This document shows, piece by piece, positions 1 through 7,267 of a stretch of 48,951 nucleotides of DNA. The notes below the pieces were generated by a model. It was not told the DNA's origin and made no database searches. It saw only the letters and a program-made list of their open reading frames with translations. This DNA is from JBGAPI01 sp044221335 (GTDB lineage Bacteria > Pseudomonadota > Gammaproteobacteria > Xanthomonadales > Ahniellaceae): the NCBI GenBank assembly GCA_044221335.1, contig JBGAPI010000040.1:1-48951 (forward strand), read 5' to 3'. The position numbers and the translations under genes are program-made. Within the stretch, counting starts at the first letter, position 1, and every line of letters begins with the position of its first letter.

Positions 1-216
1 CGCTACAGCGCCGACGGCCTGCCCGCCGGCACCTACTACGCCCGCACCGTCAACGTGCTCGGCCTGCAGGACGTGCTGTTCGGCGACGCGCCGTGCTCGG
101 GCAACTGCAACGTGCTGACCAGCAATCCGATCACGATCACCGCGGCGCCGGGCAACGCCGACGCGAACTTCGTGCTGTCGCCGCAGGTGAATCTCTTCAA
201 GGACAGTTTTGAGTGA
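1..216 (+). CDS. C-terminal fragment of a secreted protein ending in the [D/N][G/S]FE motif
   Basis: An open frame enters from the left edge in frame 1 and stops with TGA at 214-216, so only the last 71 residues are seen. The fragment contains a repeat-like stretch (DGLPAGTYYARTVN), typical of extracellular beta-sandwich or carboxypeptidase-regulatory folds. It has two cysteines seven residues or less apart (CSGNC) that could form a disulfide. It ends in LFKDSFE, a terminus resembling those of two other exported proteins in this window (VFGDSFE at 39063, LFLNGFE near 13454). The catalytic or binding part lies outside the window, so no function is assigned. That the protein is exported is inferred from composition and the shared terminus. 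Confidence 0.75.
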   Translation, partial: RYSADGLPAGTYYARTVNVLGLQDVLFGDAPCSGNCNVLTSNPITITAAPGNADANFVLSPQVNLFKDSFE

Positions 217-300
217 ACGCGTTTCCCCCTCCCTCGCGACGCGGGGGAGAGGGCCGGGTGAGGGGGCTTCCCTCAGGAAATTCCTGGACTGTGCGTCTCG
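217..300. repeat. C/G-rich palindromic intergenic repeat
   Basis: Directly after the stop codon lies a polypyrimidine block (TTTCCCCCTCCCTCGCG) followed by its approximate complement (GCGGGGGAGAGGGCCGGG). Together they can fold into an imperfect hairpin. Similar CCCTCACCC...CTCTCCC palindromes are common between genes of pseudomonads and xanthomonads. Only this one copy is seen here. It may act as a 3' end structure for the upstream gene, but no T-run follows. Confidence 0.4.
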
Positions 301-328
301 TCCACATTTTGTAACGTAATCCCGAATA

Positions 329-363
329 GCTTCTCCCCATGGCGGCACGCCATGGGGAGAAGC
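329..363 (+). promoter_or_regulatory. Perfect 16-bp hairpin enclosing the ribosome-binding site of the DUF1800 gene
   Basis: The left arm 329-344 (GCTTCTCCCCATGGCG) is the exact reverse complement of the right arm 348-363, with loop GCA at 345-347. The only plausible Shine-Dalgarno sequence for the next gene, GGGGAG at 354-359, lies wholly in the right arm, five bases before the GTG start at 365. If the hairpin forms in mRNA it would mask the ribosome site, so it could be a translational switch. A nine-codon frame (ATG at 339, TGA at 366-368) runs through it and ends on the GTG start, but it lacks its own Shine-Dalgarno. Confidence 0.6.
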
Positions 364-364
364 C

Positions 365-2113
365 GTGATTCGCAAGATTGCAGGTTCGGTGGCGCTGGTC
401 GCCGTCGCGTTGTTCCACTGGTCGACGGCCTTCGCCGCGACCGACACGATCATGAAGGACGGCTTCGAGGACGCGCTGACCGGCCCGAGCACCGACGCCG
501 AAGCCGCGCGCTTCCTGACCCAGGCGACCTTCGGGCCGCGGATCGACGATATCCAGCACCTGCGCGCCGTCGGCTACAACGCCTGGCTCGGCGAGCAGTT
601 CGCCGCCGCACCGAGCTATGAGACGCCCTTCGTCCTGTGGGTCAGTGGCCTGCCTTCCGGCCAGAACAGCGTCTACCAGCAGCAGCGCCTGGAAGCCTGG
701 TTGATCCATGCCGCCGGCCTCTACGACCCGTCGTCGCCGCCGACCGTGCATGCCGACCAGCTGCGCCAGCGGGTGGCGATGGCGCTGTCCGAGATCTTCG
801 TCGTGTCCGACCGCAACGGCGCGCTGACCTACGAGGCCTACTCGCTGGCGAACTACCACGACGTGTTGGTGCGCAACGCCTTCGGCAACTACCGCACCCT
901 GCTGGAGGAGGTCACCCTGCATCCGGCGATGGGCAAGTACCTGTCGATGATGGGCAACCGCAAGTCCGATCCGGTGAAGAACATCCGGCCGGACGAGAAC
1001 TACGCCCGCGAGATCCTGCAGCTGTTCTCGATCGGCCTCAACCAGCTCGACAGCAACGGTGTGCCGGTGCTCGACGACAGCGGGCATCCGATCCCGACCT
1101 ACACCCAGAACACTGTCCGCGGCTTCGCCCACGTGTTCACCGGCTGGAATTTCCCGGGCTGCACGGTCGACGACTGGGACAACTGCGCTCCCGGCAACGA
1201 CTCCGATCCGCCGTGGCGCCAGCCGATGGTCCCGCTCGAGACCTTCCACGACAACGTGGAGGACAAGCAGCTCCTCAACTACTCCGGCGTCGCGATCGCG
1301 AATGGCGTGCTGGTGCACGGCGGCGACGCGCGCTCCGAGCTGACCGCGGCGCTGAACAACATCTTCAACCACCCGAACGTCGGGCCCTTCATCAGCCGCC
1401 AGCTGATCCAGCGCCTGGTCACCAGCAATCCCTCGCCGGCATATGTCGGGCGGGTCGCGGCGGCGTTCAACAACAATGGCAGCGGCGTGCGCGGCGACCT
1501 CGCCGCGGTCGTCCGCGCCATCCTCGCCGATGACGAGGCGCGCAACGGCTACGCCAACGCGCCGACGACCTTCGGCAAGCCGCGCGAGCCATTCTTCAAG
1601 CTGACCCAGCTGTACCGGCTCACCCACGCGCGCTCGGTCAACGGCCGGATCAACCTGATCATCGACCCGGCCGAGTGGTACGGCCAGGCGCCGCTGCGCT
1701 CGCCGTCGGTGTTCAACTTCTTCAAGCCGAACTTCGCGCAGGCCGGCGAGATCCGCGCGGCGGGACTGGTCTCGCCGGAGTACCAGATCGCGACCGATAC
1801 CCTGCTGGTCTACACCCCGAACGACCTCGGCTGGCGGATCTTCTACTTCTATGTCGGCAGCGACTACAGCTACGCGCAGGACCCGGACTCGCTGCTGTTC
1901 GACTACACCGAGCTGAAGTCGCTCGCGGCGAACAGCGGCAACCTCGTCGACCGGCTGAACCTGGTGCTGATGTCCGGCCAGATGTCGTCCTTCATGCGTA
2001 CCGCGCTGGTGACCCGCCTGAACGCGCTGCCGACGACCGACGGTGGCCTCGCCCGGGTGCAGCATGCGCTGTACCTGATCCTGAACTCGCCCGAATACAC
2101 GGTGCAGAAATGA
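365..2113 (+). CDS. Secreted DUF1800 family protein
   Basis: 582 residues starting at GTG 365, placed by GGGGAG five bases upstream. Residues 1-24 form a signal peptide (hydrophobic core, then STAFA). The DUF1800 hallmark RFLTQATFG is at about 49-57, and the PDENYAREILQLFSIG block lies about 40 percent along the chain. The biochemical role of DUF1800 is not established, but the family is regularly paired with DUF1501 in proteins that leave the cytoplasm. The 3' end overlaps the DUF1501 start by ATGA, so the two are translationally coupled. Oddity: IMKDGFE stands just after the signal peptide (residues 29-35), although in other exported proteins here a similar string is C-terminal. The pair may act together in the periplasm or at the surface, by inference from linkage only. 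Confidence 0.93.
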   Translation: MIRKIAGSVALVAVALFHWSTAFAATDTIMKDGFEDALTGPSTDAEAARFLTQATFGPRIDDIQHLRAVGYNAWLGEQFAAAPSYETPFVLWVSGLPSGQNSVYQQQRLEAWLIHAAGLYDPSSPPTVHADQLRQRVAMALSEIFVVSDRNGALTYEAYSLANYHDVLVRNAFGNYRTLLEEVTLHPAMGKYLSMMGNRKSDPVKNIRPDENYAREILQLFSIGLNQLDSNGVPVLDDSGHPIPTYTQNTVRGFAHVFTGWNFPGCTVDDWDNCAPGNDSDPPWRQPMVPLETFHDNVEDKQLLNYSGVAIANGVLVHGGDARSELTAALNNIFNHPNVGPFISRQLIQRLVTSNPSPAYVGRVAAAFNNNGSGVRGDLAAVVRAILADDEARNGYANAPTTFGKPREPFFKLTQLYRLTHARSVNGRINLIIDPAEWYGQAPLRSPSVFNFFKPNFAQAGEIRAAGLVSPEYQIATDTLLVYTPNDLGWRIFYFYVGSDYSYAQDPDSLLFDYTELKSLAANSGNLVDRLNLVLMSGQMSSFMRTALVTRLNALPTTDGGLARVQHALYLILNSPEYTVQK

Positions 2114-3531
2114 GCCGCTGCTATCACCCCGACCGCCGCGCATTCCTGCGCCAGACGATCCGCGCCGCCCTCGGCGGAGCGAGCCTTTTTTCCGCACTCG
2201 GCAACCTGCAGCTGGTCGCCGCCGCAACCCGCACGCCCTACGCCTTCACCGACTACAAGGCGCTGGTCTGCGTGTTCCTGTTCGGCGGCAACGACAGTTT
2301 CAACACGATCGTTCCCTACGACGCGACCCACTACGGCACCTATGCGGCGACGCGGCCGTCGCTGCAGCTGCAGCAGGCCGCATTGCAGGCCAATTCGCTG
2401 TCGCCGCTGGCGCTGCAGCCCGGTCTGCCGGGCGGTCCGCCGAGCGACGGCGGCAGCTATGGCCTGCATCCGGCGATGGCCCAGCTGCGCGGGCTGTTCA
2501 ACACCGGCAAGCTAGGCATCGTCGCCAACGTCGGCACGCTGCTCTATCCGCTGACCCAGGCGCAGTACCAGTCCTCCAGCGTGCCGGCACCGCCGCAGCT
2601 GTTCTCGCACGACGACCAGACCAACTTCTGGATGACCTCGCGGCCGGACGATACCAACGCCGGCGGCTGGGGCGGCCGGATCGCCGACATGGTGACCAGC
2701 GGCAACCCGAACCAGTCGCTGCCGATGTCGGTGTCGATGAGCGGCGAGAACCTGTTCCAGCGCGGCGATGTGGTGAACCAGTACGTGATGGGCTACGGCA
2801 ACGCGCCGACCATCGACTACCTCGGAGACTATGGCAACGACGACGGCGTCACCGCGTTCAACACGCTGCACGCATCCGGCGTGCAGGCCCACATCATGGA
2901 GCGCGGCTTCGCCTCCGCGACCCGGTCCGCGATCAGCAACTACACCCAGGTCAACACGGCACTGAACGGCGCGCCGGCGACGCCGCGGCTCGATGCGCTG
3001 GACTCCGACATCGCGAGCCAGCTGCGCACCGTCGCCCGGCTGATCGCGGTCCGCAACACGCTCGGCTTCAAGCGCCAGGTCTACTTCGTCGGCGTCGGCC
3101 CCTACGACACCCACGACGACCAGATCGCGCGCCAGGGGCAGTTGCTCGGCGAACTGTCCGATGCGCTCGCGGCGTTCTACGACACCACCAGCGACTTCGG
3201 CATCGCGAGCGGCGTGACGACCTTCACCGCATCGGACTTCGGCCGCACGCTGTCGACCAACGGCGACGGCAGCGACCACGGCTGGGGCGGCCACCACTTC
3301 GTGCTCGGCGGCGCGGTCCGCGGTGGCCGCTTCTTCGGCACCATGCCGTCGCTGGCGCAGAACAACAATCCGGATGACGCCGGCTATGGTCAGCTGATTC
3401 CGACCACGGCGGTGGACCAGTACGCGGCGACCCTGGCGTCGTGGTTCGGCGTCGACGCGGGCGGGATCGCGGACATCTTCCCGAATCTCGGCCGGTTCGC
3501 GACGCCGAATCTCGGCTTCATGCTGCCGTAG
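2110..3531 (+). CDS. DUF1501 family secreted protein with Tat-like signal
   Basis: 473 residues. The start ATG at 2110 overlaps the DUF1800 stop (ATGA); the open frame continues further upstream, but the signal peptide and the overlap fix this start. The N-terminus has a twin-arginine-like signal (DRRAFLRQ at 8-15) followed by a hydrophobic stretch. The family blocks ALVCVFLFGGNDSFN (about 51-65) and SDHGWGGHHFVLGG near the C-terminus are clear. DUF1501 belongs to the alkaline-phosphatase/sulfatase-like superfamily by known fold relationships, so a metal-dependent hydrolase or transferase is possible, but no substrate is known. The stop TAG is the TAG of the GTAGGGCGG repeat edge at 3528. Partner of the preceding DUF1800 protein. 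Confidence 0.93.
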   Translation: MSRCYHPDRRAFLRQTIRAALGGASLFSALGNLQLVAAATRTPYAFTDYKALVCVFLFGGNDSFNTIVPYDATHYGTYAATRPSLQLQQAALQANSLSPLALQPGLPGGPPSDGGSYGLHPAMAQLRGLFNTGKLGIVANVGTLLYPLTQAQYQSSSVPAPPQLFSHDDQTNFWMTSRPDDTNAGGWGGRIADMVTSGNPNQSLPMSVSMSGENLFQRGDVVNQYVMGYGNAPTIDYLGDYGNDDGVTAFNTLHASGVQAHIMERGFASATRSAISNYTQVNTALNGAPATPRLDALDSDIASQLRTVARLIAVRNTLGFKRQVYFVGVGPYDTHDDQIARQGQLLGELSDALAAFYDTTSDFGIASGVTTFTASDFGRTLSTNGDGSDHGWGGHHFVLGGAVRGGRFFGTMPSLAQNNNPDDAGYGQLIPTTAVDQYAATLASWFGVDAGGIADIFPNLGRFATPNLGFMLP

Positions 3532-3590
3532 GGCGGACGCCGCCCGCCATCGCTGAGACACTCCGCGACGGCGGCCAATGGCCGCCCTAC
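3528..3590. repeat. GTAGGGCGG/CCGCCCTAC bipartite palindrome, copy 1
   Basis: The element opens with GTAGGGCGG and closes with CCGCCCTAC. Each half is itself a small hairpin (GGCGG...CCGCC; GGCGGCCAATGGCCGCC), and the outer ends are inverted repeats of each other. The TAG at 3529-3531 is the stop codon of the DUF1501 gene. Related copies lie near 13451, 22248, 23146, 36105, 39164 and 48858. It resembles REP/BIME-type extragenic palindromes; no RAYT transposase gene is in the window. Confidence 0.75.
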
Positions 3591-3616
3591 GCGCGCTTCG
3601 ATGCGATCATCCGCCC

Positions 3617-4384
3617 ATGCCAACCCCCTGGGCCGTCATCCTCACCCGCCCCGTCGGTCGCAGCCGCGCGCTCGCCGACGCGGTGCGCCGCTCCGGCCAC
3701 CAGCCGGTCGCCCTTCCTACCGCGGCGATCGCAGGCCCGGAGGACGTCGACGCGGCCCGTGCCGGCCTCCTGCGCGCACGGACTGCCGACGTCGTGATCT
3801 TCACCAGCGTGGCTGCCGTCGGCTACGCCGCGAAACTCCTCCCGGATTGGAAGCCTCGTGGCGAACTGCTCGCCGTCGGACCCAGTACGGCGCAGGCAGG
3901 ACGGCGCCGCGGCTGGTCGCTCACGACGCCGGACGGGCGCTACGACAGCGAGGCGCTGCTGGCATTGCCGGCCCTGAAGGAGGTTGCCGGTCGACGCGTG
4001 AGCCTGATCACCGCGCCGGACGGCCGCGGCCGGCTGCAGGAGGCGCTGGCGGCGCGCGGCGCCCGGGTCGACGAGGTGTTCGTCTACCGGCGCCGACCGC
4101 CGCGCTGGGACCGGCGCCATCACCGGGCGCTGATCGCCGCACCGGCACGGCGCGCGACGCTGGCCTCGAGCGTCGAAGCGCTGGCGGTGCTGGCGCGGCA
4201 GCTGGATCCGGCCGAGATCGCGACGCTGCGTCGCGGCGTGCTGGTCGCCGCCAGCGCGCGGGTCGCGGAAGCCGCTCGGACCCAAGGCTGGCGCGACGTC
4301 GAGATCGCCTCCTCCGCGCTGCCGCGCGACCTGCTGGGCGCGCTGATCCGCCGGATCGGAGACCGATCGCGCCGAAAATCATGA
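3617..4384 (+). CDS. hemD: Uroporphyrinogen-III synthase
   Basis: 255 residues starting at ATG 3617; an in-frame ATG 39 bases upstream adds only residues encoded by the repeat and is rejected. HemD closes hydroxymethylbilane to uroporphyrinogen III in the cytoplasm, the branch point of heme, siroheme and corrin synthesis. Family signs are WAVILTRPVGRSRALADAV at the start, VVIFTSVAAVGYA (about 71-83), LLAVGPSTAQA, and the second-domain string VFVYRR. HemD is poorly conserved in general, but length and the following hemX-hemY genes agree. No hemC lies upstream, where it is usually found; a DUF1501 gene and a repeat are there instead. Confidence 0.9.
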   Translation: MPTPWAVILTRPVGRSRALADAVRRSGHQPVALPTAAIAGPEDVDAARAGLLRARTADVVIFTSVAAVGYAAKLLPDWKPRGELLAVGPSTAQAGRRRGWSLTTPDGRYDSEALLALPALKEVAGRRVSLITAPDGRGRLQEALAARGARVDEVFVYRRRPPRWDRRHHRALIAAPARRATLASSVEALAVLARQLDPAEIATLRRGVLVAASARVAEAARTQGWRDVEIASSALPRDLLGALIRRIGDRSRRKS

Positions 4385-4458
4385 GCGAAGGCTCCCGGTC
4401 GCGAGTGCCCTGCCGCGGGCTTTGAGCTAGCATGCCGAGGTCCGATGCGTAGCGACCG
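4385..4458 (+). promoter_or_regulatory. Spacer before hemX with possible -10 (TAGCAT)
   Basis: The 74-bp gap between hemD and hemX contains GCTAGCATGC around 4428-4437, which resembles an extended -10 element. No good -35 is seen. It may give hemX-hemY a second promoter in addition to read-through from hemD. Weak evidence from base pattern alone. Confidence 0.25.
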
Positions 4459-5523
4459 ATGACGAGCAGCAACGACGAGAAACCCGCCCAGCGAGCCGCC
4501 AGCGGACGCGGCTTGATCCTTGTGTCCCTGGTCACCGCGCTCGTCGCCCTCGGCGGCGCCGGATTCGCGGTCTACCTGTCCGCCTTCGCCAACCCGTTGC
4601 AGGGCGAAATCGAGGATCTGCGCCGCCAGGCCGAGATGAACGCCACCGCGGCGCGCAGCGAGTCCGATGCGGCCCGCCGCGCCCTCGACGGCATGAACCA
4701 CCGTCTGGAGGACGCGCTCGGGATCAACAAGAGCCTGCGCGAGGAAGTGCTCGGCCTGTCCGAGCGTGCGCGGCTGATCGAGGAGGCGCTGGCCGGCATG
4801 GCCGAACGGCGCCTCGACGGCGCCACCGCGCTGCGCCTCAACGAGGCCGAATTCCTGCTGCAGCTCGGCGCCGAGCGCCTGAAGCTGTTCGGCGACGTGC
4901 CGTCGGCGGTTGAGGCGATGCGGCTGGCGGACGGCCAGCTCGCCGCGGTCTCCGATCCGCTGCTGACCTCGGTGCGGCAGACGCTGGCCGCCGAGATCGA
5001 CGAGCTCGCCAAGCTGCCAGCGGTCGATCGCACCGCGCTGGCCGCCGACCTCGACCGCGTGCTCGCCGACCTGCCGCAGCTGCCGAGCCGCAGCGACAGC
5101 GCGCGCCAGTCCGGCGAGGTGTCCGCCGACGCCAGCATCGGCGAGCGCCTCGCCGCCACCTTCGCCAGCTTCGTCCGGATCGAGCGGGCGCCCGACAACG
5201 ACGCCGCACTGGTCAATCCGCTCAATGCCGACCTCGCGCGCTCGGTGATCGCGCTCGACCTGTCGCTGGCCAAGGCCGCGCTGGTCAGCAACGACTCGGC
5301 GCGCTACCACGCCGCGCTGGAGCGCGCGCAGCGCGGCATCGGCGCCGCGCTGGCTTCGGACAACGAACGCGTCGCTGCCGCCCGCGCGCTGGTCGAGCGC
5401 GCCGCCCTGGCGCGCCTCGACGCGCTGCCGTCCGACAGCGGACGGGCGCTGGCCGAACTGCGCAACCTGCGCAGTACCCGCAAGCTGGCGCACGATCCGG
5501 TCGAGCCCAGGCGCACGCCATGA
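4459..5523 (+). CDS. hemX: HemX-like membrane protein (uroporphyrinogen-III C-methyltransferase-like)
   Basis: 354 residues. A cytoplasmic tail of about 17 residues is followed by one membrane segment (about 18-41, LILVSLVTALVALGGAGFAV) and then a heptad-rich coiled coil (about 48-115) leading to a helical periplasmic domain (LNEAEFLLQLGAERLKLFGD). This is the HemX layout, not an active methyltransferase: there is no SAM-binding SUMT motif. HemX is thought to be a scaffold or regulator of tetrapyrrole synthesis with HemY, though its exact role is unproven. Its TGA overlaps the hemY ATG (5520), so the two are coupled. Annotations as a methyltransferase in databases are inherited and should not be taken literally. 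Confidence 0.9.
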   Translation: MTSSNDEKPAQRAASGRGLILVSLVTALVALGGAGFAVYLSAFANPLQGEIEDLRRQAEMNATAARSESDAARRALDGMNHRLEDALGINKSLREEVLGLSERARLIEEALAGMAERRLDGATALRLNEAEFLLQLGAERLKLFGDVPSAVEAMRLADGQLAAVSDPLLTSVRQTLAAEIDELAKLPAVDRTALAADLDRVLADLPQLPSRSDSARQSGEVSADASIGERLAATFASFVRIERAPDNDAALVNPLNADLARSVIALDLSLAKAALVSNDSARYHAALERAQRGIGAALASDNERVAAARALVERAALARLDALPSDSGRALAELRNLRSTRKLAHDPVEPRRTP

Positions 5524-6803
5524 AGCTGTATCGGGGGCTGCTGGTGGTCCTGGCGATCACGCTGGTCGCGGCGATGGTCGCCGTGCTGGTGCGCGCCGAT
5601 CCCGGCTACCTGCTGCTGCGTACCCACGGCTACGTGGTCGAGACCTCGCTGGTGTTCGCGATCCTCGCGCTGCTGGCGGCGGCGGTCCTGCTGTGGGCGC
5701 TGGTCGCGCTGCTGCGCTGGCCCTGGACCGCCTACCAGCGCCGCGCCCGCCGCCGCGCGCGGCTACGCCTCGCGCGCGCCAGTCTCGCGCTGATCGAGGG
5801 CCGCTACGAGCGCTCCGCCAGCCTCTTCGCCGCCGCCCGCAAGGCGCAGTCGACCGCGACGGTCGCGATGATCGGGCTCGCGCTGGCCGAGCGTCGCCGG
5901 GGCGCGGACCGCGCCGCCGGTGCCGTTCTCGCCGACCTCGGGACCGCGCCCGAGGCGGACCTCGCGGCCGTGATCCTGCGGGCGGAGCACGAGCTGTCGA
6001 TGGGCCAGGCCGGTACGGTGATCGAGGTGCTGACGCCGCTCGACCACGCGCACCGGCTGCCGCCGGCCGGACTCGAACTGCTGATCGACGCGCTGATCGC
6101 CCGCGGGCGGGCCCGCGAGGCCTGGTCGCTGTGGCCGCGACTGGCCCGTGCCGGCGCTCAGCGCAAGGAGGCCCTCGACGCGCGCGCCGAGACCATCGCG
6201 GCCGCCGCGCTGCGCCAGGCCAGCGACGCGATCAACCTCGACTCCATGTGGCGCGAACTCGACGCGCCGCGGCAGCGTGCGCTCGCGGTCGCCGCCGCCT
6301 ACGCGGAGCGCGCGCTGCAGCTCGGGATCAGTTCCGCGGCGGCAACGACGCTCGGCAAGCTGATCGACGATGAGCCCGGCCACGCCGCAGTCGCCGCGCT
6401 GTGGCTGGGGCTTCCGGCCGACGACGACCGCGAGCGCATCGCGGCGGCGGAGGCCTGGGTGTCGCGCTGCCCGCAGGACGGCGCCCTGCAGCTGGCGGCC
6501 GGCGAGCTCTGCCGCCGCGCCAAGGCCTATGCCAAGGCCGAGCCGGTGCTGCACCGCGCGCTGTCGTCCGAGTTCGCGGTGCCGGCCTGGGAGGCGCTCG
6601 GCGCTCTCTATGCCGACATGGGGGACGCGCAGCGTGCCGCCCGTGCCTACGCCAATGCGGTCGCGGTCCGCCGTGGCCAGCCGGCATCGCCGATCACCGC
6701 GCGTCTCGGTGCGCAGGAACTGACCGAACCTGCCGTGGTGGGGGAGGAGCGCGACGAATTCGGGGTGCCGCGGATCGCCGGGGTGCTGGGCGCCGGTCGC
6801 TGA
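5520..6803 (+). CDS. hemY: HemY-like TPR membrane protein
   Basis: 427 residues, ATG at 5520 overlapping the hemX stop. Two membrane helices (about 4-24 and 43-66) with the short RADPGYLLLRTHGYVVETS loop between them are the HemY_N signature. Arg-rich residues 67-90 follow, then helical TPR-like repeats to the C-terminus (SLFAAARKAQST..., and AKAEPVLHRALSSE near the end). This is the proteobacterial HemY of the hemCDXY cluster, not protoporphyrinogen oxidase, which shares the symbol. Role inferred from the family: membrane scaffold associated with late tetrapyrrole synthesis. The last 25 residues are acidic/Pro-rich and look flexible. Confidence 0.9.
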   Translation: MKLYRGLLVVLAITLVAAMVAVLVRADPGYLLLRTHGYVVETSLVFAILALLAAAVLLWALVALLRWPWTAYQRRARRRARLRLARASLALIEGRYERSASLFAAARKAQSTATVAMIGLALAERRRGADRAAGAVLADLGTAPEADLAAVILRAEHELSMGQAGTVIEVLTPLDHAHRLPPAGLELLIDALIARGRAREAWSLWPRLARAGAQRKEALDARAETIAAAALRQASDAINLDSMWRELDAPRQRALAVAAAYAERALQLGISSAAATTLGKLIDDEPGHAAVAALWLGLPADDDRERIAAAEAWVSRCPQDGALQLAAGELCRRAKAYAKAEPVLHRALSSEFAVPAWEALGALYADMGDAQRAARAYANAVAVRRGQPASPITARLGAQELTEPAVVGEERDEFGVPRIAGVLGAGR

Positions 6804-6960
6804 GCGGGCGGTAGGTTGGGAGCGGCGCGCGCACCGACGCTGCTCGCTCGCATCGATGGTCGCTGCGATGAGCAGCGGCTTGGCGCAAATCGCCATGGAA
6901 GTGGCATTTGCGCCAATCGCGCGTCCCGGCCCAAGCGCTGAGGCTGCTCCCACGGGCCTC
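6804..6960. repeat. Cluster of intergenic hairpins in a GGGAGCGGC-type element
   Basis: The stretch after hemY is bounded by GTTGGGAGCGGC and GGCTGCTCCCAC, which are near inverted repeats of each other. Inside are two hairpins: CGCTGCTC (6838-6845) with GAGCAGCG (6870-6877), and TTGGCGCAAAT (6880-6890) with ATTTGCGCCAA (6906-6916). The second can extend by GCCA/TGGC with one bulged C. The outer ends match the GTGGGAGCGGC palindromes common in xanthomonad genomes. No open frame here looks coding. Confidence 0.5.
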
Positions 6961-6964
6961 CCCG

Positions 6965-7168
6965 ATGGAGCATCACGACGAGCACCCTGCTGCGCCTCTG
7001 GCGCGGTCGCACCCGTCCGGCCAAGGAGGCCGCCGCCGAGCGCCTGCACCGCGAGACCCCTCTGCAGTCGATCGGGGTGCGCCCCATCCCGGGCTCCGGC
7101 GGATCGAGTTGCACCGGCGCGAACTCGACGAGCATGTCGACTACGTCGAGTTCTGCACCGCCGCCTGA
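6965..7168 (+). pseudogene. Decayed antibiotic-biosynthesis-monooxygenase-like gene
   Basis: Two adjacent frames together look like one short ABM-fold protein. From 6969 in frame 3 the read is SITTSTLLRLWRGRTRPAKE..., which resembles the usual N-terminus of this family. From about 7090 in frame 2 the read is PGLRRIELHRRELDEHVDYV..., ending in TGA at 7166-7168, which resembles its second strand. The ATG at 6965 would reach the first frame if one G were removed, so at least two frameshifts and a lost middle and end are implied. The family are small ferredoxin-like dimers oxidising or degrading aromatic substrates or heme. The alternative is chance similarity, since both pieces are short. Confidence 0.42.
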
Positions 7169-7267
7169 CGCCATGTCCCGTCGCCCGCGGACTTGCGCGC
7201 GGCGGCCATCGGTGCGACGGTTCGCCGTGACCGGGACGCACCGATGCCCGGGCGATTCCGAGTGACG

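Noticed and set aside
4381..4425. Fourteen-codon frame after hemD (starts at the ATGA overlap)
   Set aside because: Too short, no conserved sequence; likely chance.
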